Source: Planctomycetota bacterium
GTDB taxonomy: Bacteria; Planctomycetota; Planctomycetia; Planctomycetales; Planctomycetaceae
Direction of reading: 5' to 3'
Assembly: GCA_003670925.1 (NCBI GenBank)
Contig: QWQG01000149.1
Span: forward strand, 1 to 53,085
DNA: 53,085 nt
The notes beneath the pieces are model-generated. The model made no database searches. It was given only the letters and a program-made list of their open reading frames with translations, and was not told the origin of the DNA. Of this stretch, positions 1-8,244 are shown one piece after another; positions within the stretch are counted from its first letter, which is position 1; each line of letters opens with the position of its first letter. Both the position numbers and the translations under genes were made by a program.

Positions 1-1
1 C

Positions 2-451
2 GTGCTGACGTACAAGAGCCTTGCGAAAGTCGAGCGTGCGTTTCGAAGTCTGAAGTCGATTGATCTGCACATTCGCCCGATTCGCCACTGGAACGATGAT
101 CGTATTCGAGCGCATGTGTTCCTGTGCATGCTGGCGTATTACGTCGAATGGCACATGCGTGATGCACTGCGTGAATTGATCTTCGACGACGATGACATCG
201 AAGCCGCTCAGGCGACGCGGAAGTCTGTCGTGGCGAAAGCCCAACGGTCGAAGTCTGCGAAGCAAAAGGACGCGACACGACGTACGCCGGACGACCTTCC
301 GGTGCAGAGCTTCCAGAATCTGTTGAAGGACATGGGGACGCTGACGCGTAACAGTATCCGCTTCGAATCCAGCGCATCGGTGTTCAACCAACTGACCGAA
401 TCCACAACTCTGCAACGCCGAGCCCTCGAACTCCTTTCAAACCACGCGTAG
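2..451 (+). pseudogene. Transposase, C-terminal part (IS1634/IS4-like), cut by window edge
   Basis: This is the last 149 codons of a DDE transposase of the IS1634/IS4 type. The recognisable block is near the start: a conserved stretch reading SLAKVERAFRSLKSIDL followed by RAHVFLCMLAYYVEWHMRD, which in this family surrounds the last acidic catalytic residue of the RNase H-like fold. The frame is open to the left edge, so the gene starts outside the window and the first codon here is not a real start. It ends in TAG at 449-451. Whether the element is intact cannot be judged. No convincing terminal inverted repeat was recognised in the bases after the stop. Confidence 0.75.
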
Positions 452-943
452 CCAGAGACCGCATTTTCTTTTCAAGGACTCGTGACGACTTTTCATTGAA
501 AAATACTGGGTTCCGCTGCGGATCCTTATTTGAATGGCCGTTCAAGTTCAGTCTAGGGGGAACCGGAATTTTTGTCTCCTAGAACGTTTATTTCTCACGC
601 CCCGAACTTGAGTTTGAACATTTCAGGCGATGCCATGGCGCTGCCTGTCTAATGGCGACTTGAGGCCTTTGCCATCGGAAGATGAAGATCAAGAGGACGC
701 GCAGTGGCACCCTTAAACTCCGTTTTAAGACATTACCGTTCAATCAGAAGAATTTTGCTTGTTTTGCGAATCTCTTGTGGCCACAGAAGCGTTTATGGCC
801 TAAACGCTTCTTGCCTCCGAGGAACGATGCCACAGCATGTTCAGTTCAGCAGAGAGTTTCTGCGGCAATTGATTTTAACTAAAAATTTTGATTTCTAATT
901 GACATTGGTCGTCTCCACCACTTTCAGCAAAACGTCCCTATTT
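452..943. other. Non-coding spacer after the transposase
   Basis: About 490 bases with no gene that I can support. Short open frames around 682-898 show no recognisable protein features. The left part presumably contains the outer end of the insertion sequence, but its border cannot be fixed without a second copy. A promoter for the three-gene set starting at 944 should lie here; none is obvious. Confidence 0.4.
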
Positions 944-1117
944 ATGAATTTCTATCTGACGCCAATCGCTTATCTCGACCCAGGGACCGGCAGCATGTTG
1001 CTTCAGGCAATCGTGGGTGGGAGCGCCGGATTGTTTGTCTTTGTGCGCCACCTCTGGCGATCCTTTCGTTATGCTGAGCAGACAAAAGCGGGTGACACGA
1101 CTCAGGAAACCAATTGA
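944..1117 (+). CDS. Small one-helix membrane protein with YLDPGTGSMLLQ motif
   Basis: A 57-residue protein starting at ATG 944. The frame is also open from a TTG at 899, but the ATG gives the compact form. It begins with a short N-terminus, then the motif YLDPGTGSMLLQ, then one hydrophobic segment (about residues 20-36) and a basic, arginine-rich tail. Small proteins with this LDPGTGSMLLQ motif are, from memory, widespread and often sit beside sulfatase-like and methyltransferase genes, as here. The stop lies 9 bases before the likely start of the methyltransferase, which suggests co-transcription. The function is unknown; a membrane adaptor or subunit for the next two enzymes is an inference only. 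Confidence 0.75.
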   Translation: MNFYLTPIAYLDPGTGSMLLQAIVGGSAGLFVFVRHLWRSFRYAEQTKAGDTTQETN

Positions 1118-1126
1118 TCGTCTCGT

Positions 1127-1207
1127 ATGCCGCTAACTCCCTTACCGATGTTTGAACATGGATCGTTTCGAGATCGATCTTCGCGTATTTTCCTGAGGCA
1201 GGGTTAG
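1127..1207 (+). other. Likely true 5' end of the methyltransferase gene, closed by in-frame TAG
   Basis: Reading from ATG 1127 (or ATG 1148) in the frame of the methyltransferase gives MFEHGSFRDRSSRIFLRQG, then TAG at 1205-1207, then VFRALGYGG and the rest of the protein. The segment before the stop has the look of the usual N-terminus of this family (a SFRDPSGRVF-like stretch followed by VYR). ATG 1127 lies 9 bases after the stop of the small upstream gene. The TAG therefore appears to interrupt a once continuous gene. A sequencing error is the main alternative. Confidence 0.6.
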
Positions 1208-2545
1208 GTGTTTCGCGCCTTGGGGTATGGCGGCCTGCAGGATTGGGAAACGGTTTCGAAAAAGTCGTTCCTGCAGACTGGAATGCAAACTGGTTTCATT
1301 GTGCAGACCGAAACTGTTGCAACCCCCACTCTCCCGAACATTGGTTTTGACTGTGCCGCAGTGTTGCAGCATACGGCCATTCCTATCATCACATGGCCGT
1401 TTGATTGGTCATTCAACATGTTGCGTGCAGCGGCATTACTCACATTGGATTTGCTAGAACAAGCGTTGGAAGACAATGCAATTTTGAAAGATGCCACGCC
1501 ATACAATGTTCAGTTTGTCGGATCATGTCCGGTTTTTATTGACACAAGTTCTTTTGTGCCATTTCAGCCCGGTCAGATTTGGGCTGGCTATCGACAATTT
1601 TGCCAAATGTTCCTGTATCCCCTGATGCTCCAATGTTGGAAAAATGTAGATTTCCAACCGTGGCTCCGCGGTTCCTTAGAAGGGATCGCCCCGCAGGATT
1701 TCTCGTCGTTACTCGGTCTGCGGGATTTTTTCCGCCGCGGGGCATTTTCACACGTCTGGCTTCATGCGCGGCTACAGACTCCACGGATGATTCAGCCAAA
1801 AGTTGCCGATTCCATGAAGTCGAGCGGATTCAGTCGCTTTATGATCGTCAACAATGTGCGAGGATTGCGACGAATTGTGGAAGGGTTATCCTGGAAACCG
1901 AGGACATCTGCGTGGTCCGATTACGACAACACGGCGGAGCCTGTACAACGCGATGCGGCTGCGAAGGAAAAGTTCGTTGAGGATGTCTGTCAGTCGAAAT
2001 TTTGGCCATTGAAGACCTGGAAAACTGTCTGGGACCTAGGTTGCAACCAAGGACGCTATTCTCGTTTGGCGGCCAAGTACGCGGAAACAGTGCTCGCCAT
2101 TGATTCAGATCACCTGACTGTCGATCGCTTGTTTGTCGCATTAAACGCTGAACGCAATCGCACGATCATCCCCTTAGTCGGCAACCTCGCTGACCCTTCG
2201 CCGTCGCTCGGGTGGCGATTGCAGGAACGTCGGTCCCTAGAGCATCGATCGAAACCAGATCTCGTCTTCTGTCTTGCGTTAATTCATCACCTAGTGATAG
2301 GCTGCAATCTGCTGCTCGCTGATGTCATCGACTGGCTAGCATCATTGAAGGCGACAGTGGTATTCGAATACGTGGACCGTGCAGACGTTCAAGTGCAGCA
2401 ATTGCTGTCAAATCGTGAAGATGTATTCTCCGACTACAACGGGGAGGCGTTTCGTGCCCACATCAATCGAGCGTTTGTCGTGGTGCGGGAACAATCGCTA
2501 CTAGGCGGGACGCGAACATTGCTGTGGCTGCAACCAAAAGACTGA
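1208..2545 (+). CDS. NoeA-like SAM-dependent methyltransferase (N-terminus lost to TAG)
   Basis: The open part begins at GTG 1208, directly after an in-frame TAG, and encodes 445 residues. The N-terminal half carries the family-specific blocks WPFDWSFNMLRAAALLTL, LKDATPYNVQF, FIDTSSF and WAGYRQFCQMFLYPL. This is the region seen in proteins annotated as class I SAM methyltransferases or nodulation protein NoeA. The C-terminal half has a Rossmann motif I (VWDLGCNQGRYSRLAA, near residues 275-290), an acidic motif II (VLAIDSD) and a later LIHHLV segment. If translated from GTG, the protein lacks only about 20-27 conserved N-terminal residues, so it might still fold. A weak GAGG lies 11 bases upstream of the GTG. 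The substrate is unknown; the neighbours suggest a surface polymer. Confidence 0.75.
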   Translation: MFRALGYGGLQDWETVSKKSFLQTGMQTGFIVQTETVATPTLPNIGFDCAAVLQHTAIPIITWPFDWSFNMLRAAALLTLDLLEQALEDNAILKDATPYNVQFVGSCPVFIDTSSFVPFQPGQIWAGYRQFCQMFLYPLMLQCWKNVDFQPWLRGSLEGIAPQDFSSLLGLRDFFRRGAFSHVWLHARLQTPRMIQPKVADSMKSSGFSRFMIVNNVRGLRRIVEGLSWKPRTSAWSDYDNTAEPVQRDAAAKEKFVEDVCQSKFWPLKTWKTVWDLGCNQGRYSRLAAKYAETVLAIDSDHLTVDRLFVALNAERNRTIIPLVGNLADPSPSLGWRLQERRSLEHRSKPDLVFCLALIHHLVIGCNLLLADVIDWLASLKATVVFEYVDRADVQVQQLLSNREDVFSDYNGEAFRAHINRAFVVVREQSLLGGTRTLLWLQPKD

Positions 2546-2656
2546 TGTGCGTTTTAGGCCAGCCGGGGATAACAGCAAGGGGAACATTTCCTGCCGCTCG
2601 TGTAACGGTCGATTCCCCTCCTTGGCTGTATTCGGCGCAGGCCATGAATTCGACAG

Positions 2657-4825
2657 ATGATGGAAATTGATCTCGGCATGTTATCCTCCGCCACGAACGG
2701 CAATTCACGAACGCTTCGTACCTGCTTTCTGCAGATAGGAACGCTGAATGCATTTGCGGTCGCCCAGCCTATTTTTGATCGCATGATTTCTAATCCGCAG
2801 TATCTACGACTGGAAGGCTATTCCGGGTTTGCGATCATTTTCGTGGTGAGCATGATCTTACTCGCGATTCCGCTCATGGTCACGGCGAGCGTTGCCACAC
2901 TGCGATTGGTGAAACTTCCCAAACTTGCGGCTGCTATTTTTTCCATAACTGGCACGTTGCTCGCGGCATTAGTGATCAATATTGCTTTTCGCTGGCTCCA
3001 GTGGAGGTTCAACCTTCGCACCGCTGGCGTCCCGGACATGTTTCTTGCCTCGCTGAGTCTGCCCCTCGCAGTTGGGTGTGCGTGGGTTTATGGCCGTCTG
3101 AACTGGCCTAGGCAAATCCTTAATCTCGCGGCAATTGGAATCGTCTTGTTTCCTCTCAATCTGCTTTCAACTCCGGCGATGCGCGCGGAACTGCTGGGTA
3201 TTCAAGTAAAGAAGTCAATCGACCTCCGTGCTGACAATCCGGTGCCCATCGTTATGATTGTTTTTGACGGATTGTGCAGCATGGCACTGCTGAACGAGAG
3301 GCATGAAATCGACGCTGTTCGCTATCCTTCGTTTGCGCGGCTTGCCAACCAAAGTACGTTCTATCGCAACGCGACCTCGGTGCATTCTCGGACTGCACAT
3401 GCGTTGCCGGCGATTCTGACGGGACAACTACCCCGACCTCAAGGCGTCAGTCCCATTGAAAACGAATACCCCGCGAATTTGTTTCGCCTCATTCATGACA
3501 CGGAGCAGTACGATCTGACCGTATTTGAACCGGTGACCTTTCTGTGTCCGACGGAACTACGTCAGCTTGATCAGACAATGTTGTTTACAGAGCAGGTAAC
3601 GCGCCTGACTGACATGCTGCTCCGCGTCTACGTTGCAACCACAGTTCCGGCGGACTTCGACGTTTTTCAGCATCTGATCCCCAAAGTATGGTTTGGATTT
3701 CCGTTAGACGAAAGCGGTTGGCATCGCCCCGCAAAAGGCCTCGTGCGTTACTCGTGGGATCAGGGACAGGATGTGCAGGCTGATCACTTCACAAGAACAT
3801 TGAAACCAACCGAAAAGCCGGGGTTTCATTTTTTGCATTTAGTCATTCCACATGATCCTTGGTGTTATCTACCGTCAGGAAAGTCATATCTACCCAATAG
3901 TGGAATTGAAGAATTGTCCCTCGGCACGCATGGCTCAGGCGGTGCGGAATGGGGGAACGATGAACTGTTTGTCAATCTTGGTTGGCAACGTTACCTGTTG
4001 CAACTGCAATTTGCGGATCGATGTCTCGGAAAGATCCTCGACCAGTTGGAAGTCACTGGCGAATTCAATCGGTCACTGCTGGTCGTTGTGGCAGACCATG
4101 GTATGGCGTTTGTGGCTGGGCAGGACCGCAGAACGCCCGCCAATGAGACGCTGGCGGATCTGATGTCAGTGCCCCTTTTTATCAAGACTCCTCAGCAATC
4201 CAGCGGTCCTACAACTGATCGTAGCGTCGAAACAATTGATGTGCTGCCGACAATTGCCGACGTCATTCAGATGCCACTGGCTAGTGTTGTCGACGGTGCG
4301 TCGCTCATTGATGAAAACGTTGCCGCACGACCTCGCAAGACGATGCACTTTGACTACGACCAAGTGACCGTAATGAATCCCGAGTTTCCTCAGCGGTTCA
4401 ATTATGTCACGCGGATGCTGGCGGTATTTGGTTCGGGTAGCGATAACGATCGCATGTGGAAGTTAGACACGATTCCAGCGCTTGTCGGCATCGACCTCGC
4501 CGCGTGCGACGTTGGTGTTGGCTCCCGCTGGACATGCCGCCTGATTCGTGGCGGGGAAAAAATGGAGCCCACGCATGCCGCCTTCGTACCGTGCTATTTT
4601 TTGGGGCGGCTTGTAGGCCCGAAGATGACCCAACCGGTGGAGATCGCAATTGCTCTGAATGGGCGGATCGAATGCACTACTCGTACCTGTTTGAATGCTG
4701 CGGCCTCTCATGAATGGACAGCCCTGCTGCGGGATGATTTGTTCCAGACGGGACTGAACAAACTGCAGTTTTACGAAGTGGAGCAGACAGCTGACGGCTT
4801 TCGGTTGCATGACATCGCTTACTAA
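2657..4825 (+). CDS. Membrane-anchored sulfatase/alkaline-phosphatase-fold hydrolase or transferase
   Basis: A 722-residue protein with about four hydrophobic segments in the first 175 residues and a large alkaline-phosphatase-superfamily domain after them. The domain begins with VPIVMIVFDGLCSM (metal-binding Asp) and continues with a region where the nucleophile is expected, around residues 235-250 (SVHSRTAHALPAILTG, with Ser and Thr candidates). It also shows HDPW and the metal-binding VVADHGMAF. This arrangement resembles sulfatases and lipoteichoic-acid-synthase or phosphoglycerol-transferase-like enzymes; sequence alone does not separate them. There is no CxPxR sulfatase signature, so it is probably not a formylglycine sulfatase. 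It starts at ATG 2657, 111 bases after the methyltransferase, in the same direction. Confidence 0.75.
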   Translation: MMEIDLGMLSSATNGNSRTLRTCFLQIGTLNAFAVAQPIFDRMISNPQYLRLEGYSGFAIIFVVSMILLAIPLMVTASVATLRLVKLPKLAAAIFSITGTLLAALVINIAFRWLQWRFNLRTAGVPDMFLASLSLPLAVGCAWVYGRLNWPRQILNLAAIGIVLFPLNLLSTPAMRAELLGIQVKKSIDLRADNPVPIVMIVFDGLCSMALLNERHEIDAVRYPSFARLANQSTFYRNATSVHSRTAHALPAILTGQLPRPQGVSPIENEYPANLFRLIHDTEQYDLTVFEPVTFLCPTELRQLDQTMLFTEQVTRLTDMLLRVYVATTVPADFDVFQHLIPKVWFGFPLDESGWHRPAKGLVRYSWDQGQDVQADHFTRTLKPTEKPGFHFLHLVIPHDPWCYLPSGKSYLPNSGIEELSLGTHGSGGAEWGNDELFVNLGWQRYLLQLQFADRCLGKILDQLEVTGEFNRSLLVVVADHGMAFVAGQDRRTPANETLADLMSVPLFIKTPQQSSGPTTDRSVETIDVLPTIADVIQMPLASVVDGASLIDENVAARPRKTMHFDYDQVTVMNPEFPQRFNYVTRMLAVFGSGSDNDRMWKLDTIPALVGIDLAACDVGVGSRWTCRLIRGGEKMEPTHAAFVPCYFLGRLVGPKMTQPVEIAIALNGRIECTTRTCLNAAASHEWTALLRDDLFQTGLNKLQFYEVEQTADGFRLHDIAY

Positions 4826-5015
4826 GTCGCTCGCGAAACTCACGACACGCCATTGGCCGCTAAAATGTTTCAGCCCATGGCGCGCGTGTTGGCAATCACA
4901 TCTGGAGATGCCTTATCAAAACATTTCGCACGAATCTGTTTGCCTTGGCTAGTGCCTACCGCCAAGTTAAAAGTTTGCTAGCCGGCGGGATTCCCTCATG
5001 GCTATTCAGCGAACA

Positions 5016-5627
5016 CTATTGATTTGGACGGCGGCCCTGTCGTTGCGGGAATGTGAACTTGGCTCCCTGCATTTTTTCGAACGCTTCTTTTTGCTCAGGT
5101 TTCAGAACAGCCAGAATCGCCGTGTTTATTTTTTCTCGACGCTCGCGTGCAGCTGCCATGAATTTGTCACGATCTTCTGGCGTTGCGTTCTGCAAATTGG
5201 GACGTTCGCTTGGCGTATTGTTTGCTTGAATCTTCGCGATCTGCTCCTTTTGTGTGTTGTCCACCTGAAGCTTGTCAGCGACTTCCGCCCGCGCGAGTGA
5301 ACTTGCACCATCACGCTGAATGCGGAGTTCTGACAGTCGATTTTGTTGTTTTTCATCCAGAACAGCTTTAGCCGCTTCGTCGGCTTTCTTAGCGAGTTCC
5401 TCACTTTGCTTCTGGCGTTCTTCTCGACTCAGATTCTGTTGACTACTGCGATCTCCACGAAGTGCTGTGAATGTTTCAACCTGAACTTGCGTCATGCTCA
5501 GTTCTTTCTGCACTTCTTCAATAGATACTAGCCACATGACGCCACCACTACCGCGACCACTTGGTCCCTGCGCGAGGGCCACTGATGCAAATCCCATCAC
5601 CACTAATACCACCAACAACTGTTTCAT
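5016..5627 (-). CDS. Secreted coiled-coil protein, Spy/CpxP-like
   Basis: A 203-residue protein starting at ATG 5627, where MKQLLVVLVVMGFASVALAQ is a clear signal peptide; an upstream extension of 17 codons to 5678 is open but would bury the signal. An AGGGA sits about 10 bases before the ATG. The mature part is rich in Gln, Lys and Glu, predicted mostly helical, with repeated helix-forming stretches around EEVQKELSMTQVQVETF and VLDEKQQNRLSELRIQRDG. Both resemble the LTxxQ-type segments of periplasmic Spy/CpxP chaperones. It ends in a basic tail. Proteins of this shape are common in planctomycetes, and their role is unproven. It is a single gene. Confidence 0.6.
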   Translation of the reverse strand: MKQLLVVLVVMGFASVALAQGPSGRGSGGVMWLVSIEEVQKELSMTQVQVETFTALRGDRSSQQNLSREERQKQSEELAKKADEAAKAVLDEKQQNRLSELRIQRDGASSLARAEVADKLQVDNTQKEQIAKIQANNTPSERPNLQNATPEDRDKFMAAARERREKINTAILAVLKPEQKEAFEKMQGAKFTFPQRQGRRPNQ

Positions 5628-5953
5628 AACGACATGATCCCTGAGTGAAATGTTTTGGCACGAAACCCGCAGAGACACATTCCTAGCCGGTCATCGCTGC
5701 CGCAAATTCGTCATAATCGTGGCGAGACCAAATGCTAAAGTAAAGTCCCTGCGTGTTAATGCCTCCGGCATTCAGAGACGCCCCCAATTCATTCGCCATT
5801 TTTACATGGTAAACCCAGTTTAAAACCCACATTATGTAGGCACCTAAGTCCACGAAAGACGAGAAAGTCGATCGTTCCAGGCAACAGGTCGCACGGTGCG
5901 AAGGTGTGTCGGACCTTTTTCATCCACGGCCTCGCGATTTGTGACGATCACGT
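5628..5953. other. Spacer with a small hairpin
   Basis: About 325 bases without a recognisable gene between two minus-strand genes. It contains a perfect 6-base-arm hairpin (AATGCC-TCC-GGCATT, 5758-5772) without a T tract. A promoter for the 5016-5627 gene should lie in the left part; none was recognised. Confidence 0.3.
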
Positions 5954-7201
5954 TTATTTCACCACGCTCAATATTGTTGGAACGGACGTGATTTTCAAGC
6001 TAGGAATTGTCATGAGTCCCTGCGGGTCGGCCTGGCCGTCCCCTTTGGTCCCACCAAAGGTCCAGTGAAACGTCTCATGGGGTTTGAGCTGAAAATTTTG
6101 CATGCGGCGAAATGTGACGTCCGCGCTGGCTTCTTGGGGAATGTCAAACTGCGTCTGCAAGTCCGTCGCAGTCACGAGGCAGAGCGACATGCCTATTTCT
6201 TCGCTCGCGTCACTGATATTCTTCCAACGAAAAAACGCATTGACTTGACCAGCCATCGTGCTTTTTAAATCATCCGGCCACGGAAGTGGGGAGTTGCAGG
6301 TAGCGTTCGTGAAGACAACATATGCCTCATTTTTTTTAACATTCAGCCAGTCCAACGAGTCAATGAGGTCGTTCATTTTCATGATTTCAGCCGAATTATT
6401 CGCGTGCCCAAACGGTCCCCAATAAAAGAAGAACGCGTATTTGCGGTCCTGCATGGACTTTACAAAGCGCTCGTGTCCCTCGGACCAACCGTCGTTCGGT
6501 GCGGAGTAGTCAATGACGATCGGCGGATCCGGCAGCGAGATGTTGTCAGGTACGGACTGCGGAGGAAAGTACATCCGCTGGGAAACATGTTCGATCCCCG
6601 CTGGGACATTCGCTTTGATCGCCGCAAACACATCACCGTGACGCATGCCAATCCCTAGCGTGCCACTGCCGCCCATGGAATTTCCGCTGAGGTAAACGCG
6701 GTTTGGATCGATGTTATATTTTTGGATTGCCCACTTGACCGTGTCGATCACACGCTTCTCCACAGGCGTCGGATCGCCACCGGAATTTCTTTTAATCAAA
6801 CCCTTATCTTTGGCGTGCATTCCTCCCCACCACCAGTCTTGAGCCTGATGTTTGCGGCAATCAAGATACAACGCGTAATGATCATCCGGCGAACGATAGA
6901 TGTCATGATTACCAACGGTCCGGCAGCAATCCACACACGACAGCACATCATGACCTGCCGAATGCAGCACCACATAGAGCGGAGCCTGCGGGTAATCCTG
7001 CTTGGGATGCATGACGACGAACGTATCCTGTTGCGGGACTGCGTATCCCCATTCCGGCCGCAATCCCGCGTCAAACGTCTCCACCGCACGGTCATTGAGA
7101 ACTGCGTCTTTAGACATATCCTTGGCCGGAACCCAAACTGCGTCTTCACCGTAAAGTGGAGACGCGACGAGTAATGACAGGACAAGGCAGACAGTTCTCA
7201 T
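5954..7201 (-). CDS. Secreted alpha/beta hydrolase (esterase/PHB-depolymerase-like)
   Basis: Start chosen at ATG 7201: it gives a signal peptide (MRTVCLVLSLLVASPLYGE) and has GAAGGAT just upstream. The frame is open to 7291 but the extension adds nothing recognisable. The protein has 415 residues. It shows PLYVVLHSAGHD (oxyanion-hole region), the nucleophile elbow SGNSMGGSG with Ser near residue 175, a possible acid region around PNDGWSEG and a catalytic His in GPFGHANN. The C-terminal 120 residues form a separate all-beta part. The layout fits secreted esterases of the polyhydroxybutyrate-depolymerase or feruloyl-esterase type; the substrate is unknown. Confidence 0.7.
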   Translation of the reverse strand: MRTVCLVLSLLVASPLYGEDAVWVPAKDMSKDAVLNDRAVETFDAGLRPEWGYAVPQQDTFVVMHPKQDYPQAPLYVVLHSAGHDVLSCVDCCRTVGNHDIYRSPDDHYALYLDCRKHQAQDWWWGGMHAKDKGLIKRNSGGDPTPVEKRVIDTVKWAIQKYNIDPNRVYLSGNSMGGSGTLGIGMRHGDVFAAIKANVPAGIEHVSQRMYFPPQSVPDNISLPDPPIVIDYSAPNDGWSEGHERFVKSMQDRKYAFFFYWGPFGHANNSAEIMKMNDLIDSLDWLNVKKNEAYVVFTNATCNSPLPWPDDLKSTMAGQVNAFFRWKNISDASEEIGMSLCLVTATDLQTQFDIPQEASADVTFRRMQNFQLKPHETFHWTFGGTKGDGQADPQGLMTIPSLKITSVPTILSVVK

Positions 7202-7466
7202 TGTGATCCTTCGGGACATCAGGGAGAGGGTCGTTTGACAATAGAAAATTAAAATCCGCGCTTGCTCAGTCACCGCAACGCTCTGCAGCATAGGCGAACC
7301 GCCCCTTTAGAACATCCTAACGGAACGAAAATGCTGCCACGTCAAATTGATCGTCCAAGGACATGCGGAACACAATCGCTCTGGCAGGTGCTAGTGGATT
7401 GCCCACGTATGAGCCTTAGCTGAAAATGGATGTGCAAGGTTAGCGATTCAAAAAGGCTATTGCCTG

Positions 7467-7640
7467 ATGTCAGCACGTCAGGTTTTAAGACCAAAGCTGA
7501 AGGTCGGGATTCTGCGGGAACACAGGATTGAGAAGGTGCCGGTCTCGCAGATCTGCCACAATTACGTCCTGAGGATCGTCCAAGAGAACATTCGTGAAAA
7601 ATGGAGATGTTGGATCTCGATATCATGTGCTAAGCAGGTC
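7467..7640 (+). pseudogene. Remnant of IS3-type transposase OrfA
   Basis: A short frame starting at ATG 7467 reads LKVGILREHRIEKVPVSQIC. This matches the helix-turn-helix start of IS3/IS66-type OrfA proteins (family pattern close to KVxILREHLIEKVPVSDVC). After about 35 residues the resemblance stops and the rest of the element is missing. No flanking inverted repeats were seen. It is the only recognisable content of the 520-base gap between 7201 and 7726; the right-hand limit is approximate. Confidence 0.5.
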
Positions 7641-7725
7641 ACAGCACGCATGAATACGGAATATTGAGCAACGAGACCGCGGCGTTCCGGTTCGTGCTAA
7701 CAGGCTGGTGATTTTGTTTGATTTT

Positions 7726-8244
7726 TTAAGTCGGGTAAGCTTCCCGTACACCAAGGTTTGATGCATCTTTTGAAAACTGGCAAGCTGCAGTGCCATGGCA
7801 GATGTCGCATTCGGGACGAGGTTGATGGTCGTGGATCGATGACGCATTTTGAAGGCAGCGGGCGATGCGGTCAGCGATGATTGCGTTCATGTCAGGATGC
7901 AGTCCGAAGGGGGCTGTGACCAGCCATTCGACGTGGGGATGTTTCTGAGCAGCTTGGGCCACGAGCGCGGGAATATCTTCGGTCCAGTGCCGACCTGGAG
8001 ACAGAAAATAGGGAAAGACAATGACACGCGTGGCACCGCGCTGCACACAGCGATCGAAAGCCGTGGCGATTGAGGGTTCAGCCAGTTCCATGTGCGCTGG
8101 CTCAACAATCGCATACTCCGAATTCGCCGCAAAACGGGCGGTGGCGCGATGCAATGTCTCGTTACTTTCCGTGCGTCGTGAGCCGTGATCGACGATGATG
8201 ACAGCGGACAGAATGTTACCCGATTGCGTCTGTGCGTTTGTCAC
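7726..8244 (-). CDS. cbiX: CbiX/SirB-family sirohydrochlorin chelatase with Cys-rich tail
   Basis: A 172-residue protein of the class II chelatase family, which inserts Co2+ or Fe2+ into sirohydrochlorin (cobalamin or sirohaem synthesis). The two metal-binding histidines are visible: His20 in VDHGSRR and His86 in FPYFLSPGRHWTEDIP. The length fits the short, dimer-forming CbiX/SirB type plus a tail. The tail carries CDICHGTAAC, a Cys cluster recalling the Fe-S or metal-binding tails of some CbiX proteins. The start is GTG 8244, which shares GTGA with the stop of the MoxR gene, so translation is probably coupled. It is the last gene of the murD operon. Other cobalamin genes are not nearby, so which metal it inserts is undecided. 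Confidence 0.8.
   Translation of the reverse strand: MTNAQTQSGNILSAVIIVDHGSRRTESNETLHRATARFAANSEYAIVEPAHMELAEPSIATAFDRCVQRGATRVIVFPYFLSPGRHWTEDIPALVAQAAQKHPHVEWLVTAPFGLHPDMNAIIADRIARCLQNASSIHDHQPRPECDICHGTAACQFSKDASNLGVREAYPT

Noticed and set aside
682-898. Two overlapping small frames after the transposase
   Set aside because: No start signals, no motif, odd composition.
1200-1212. Genome-wide recoding of TAG (pyrrolysine or similar)
   Set aside because: Several genes in the window end properly at TAG (449-451, 5016-5018, 13819-13821, 18549-18551, 39683-39685), so TAG is an ordinary stop.
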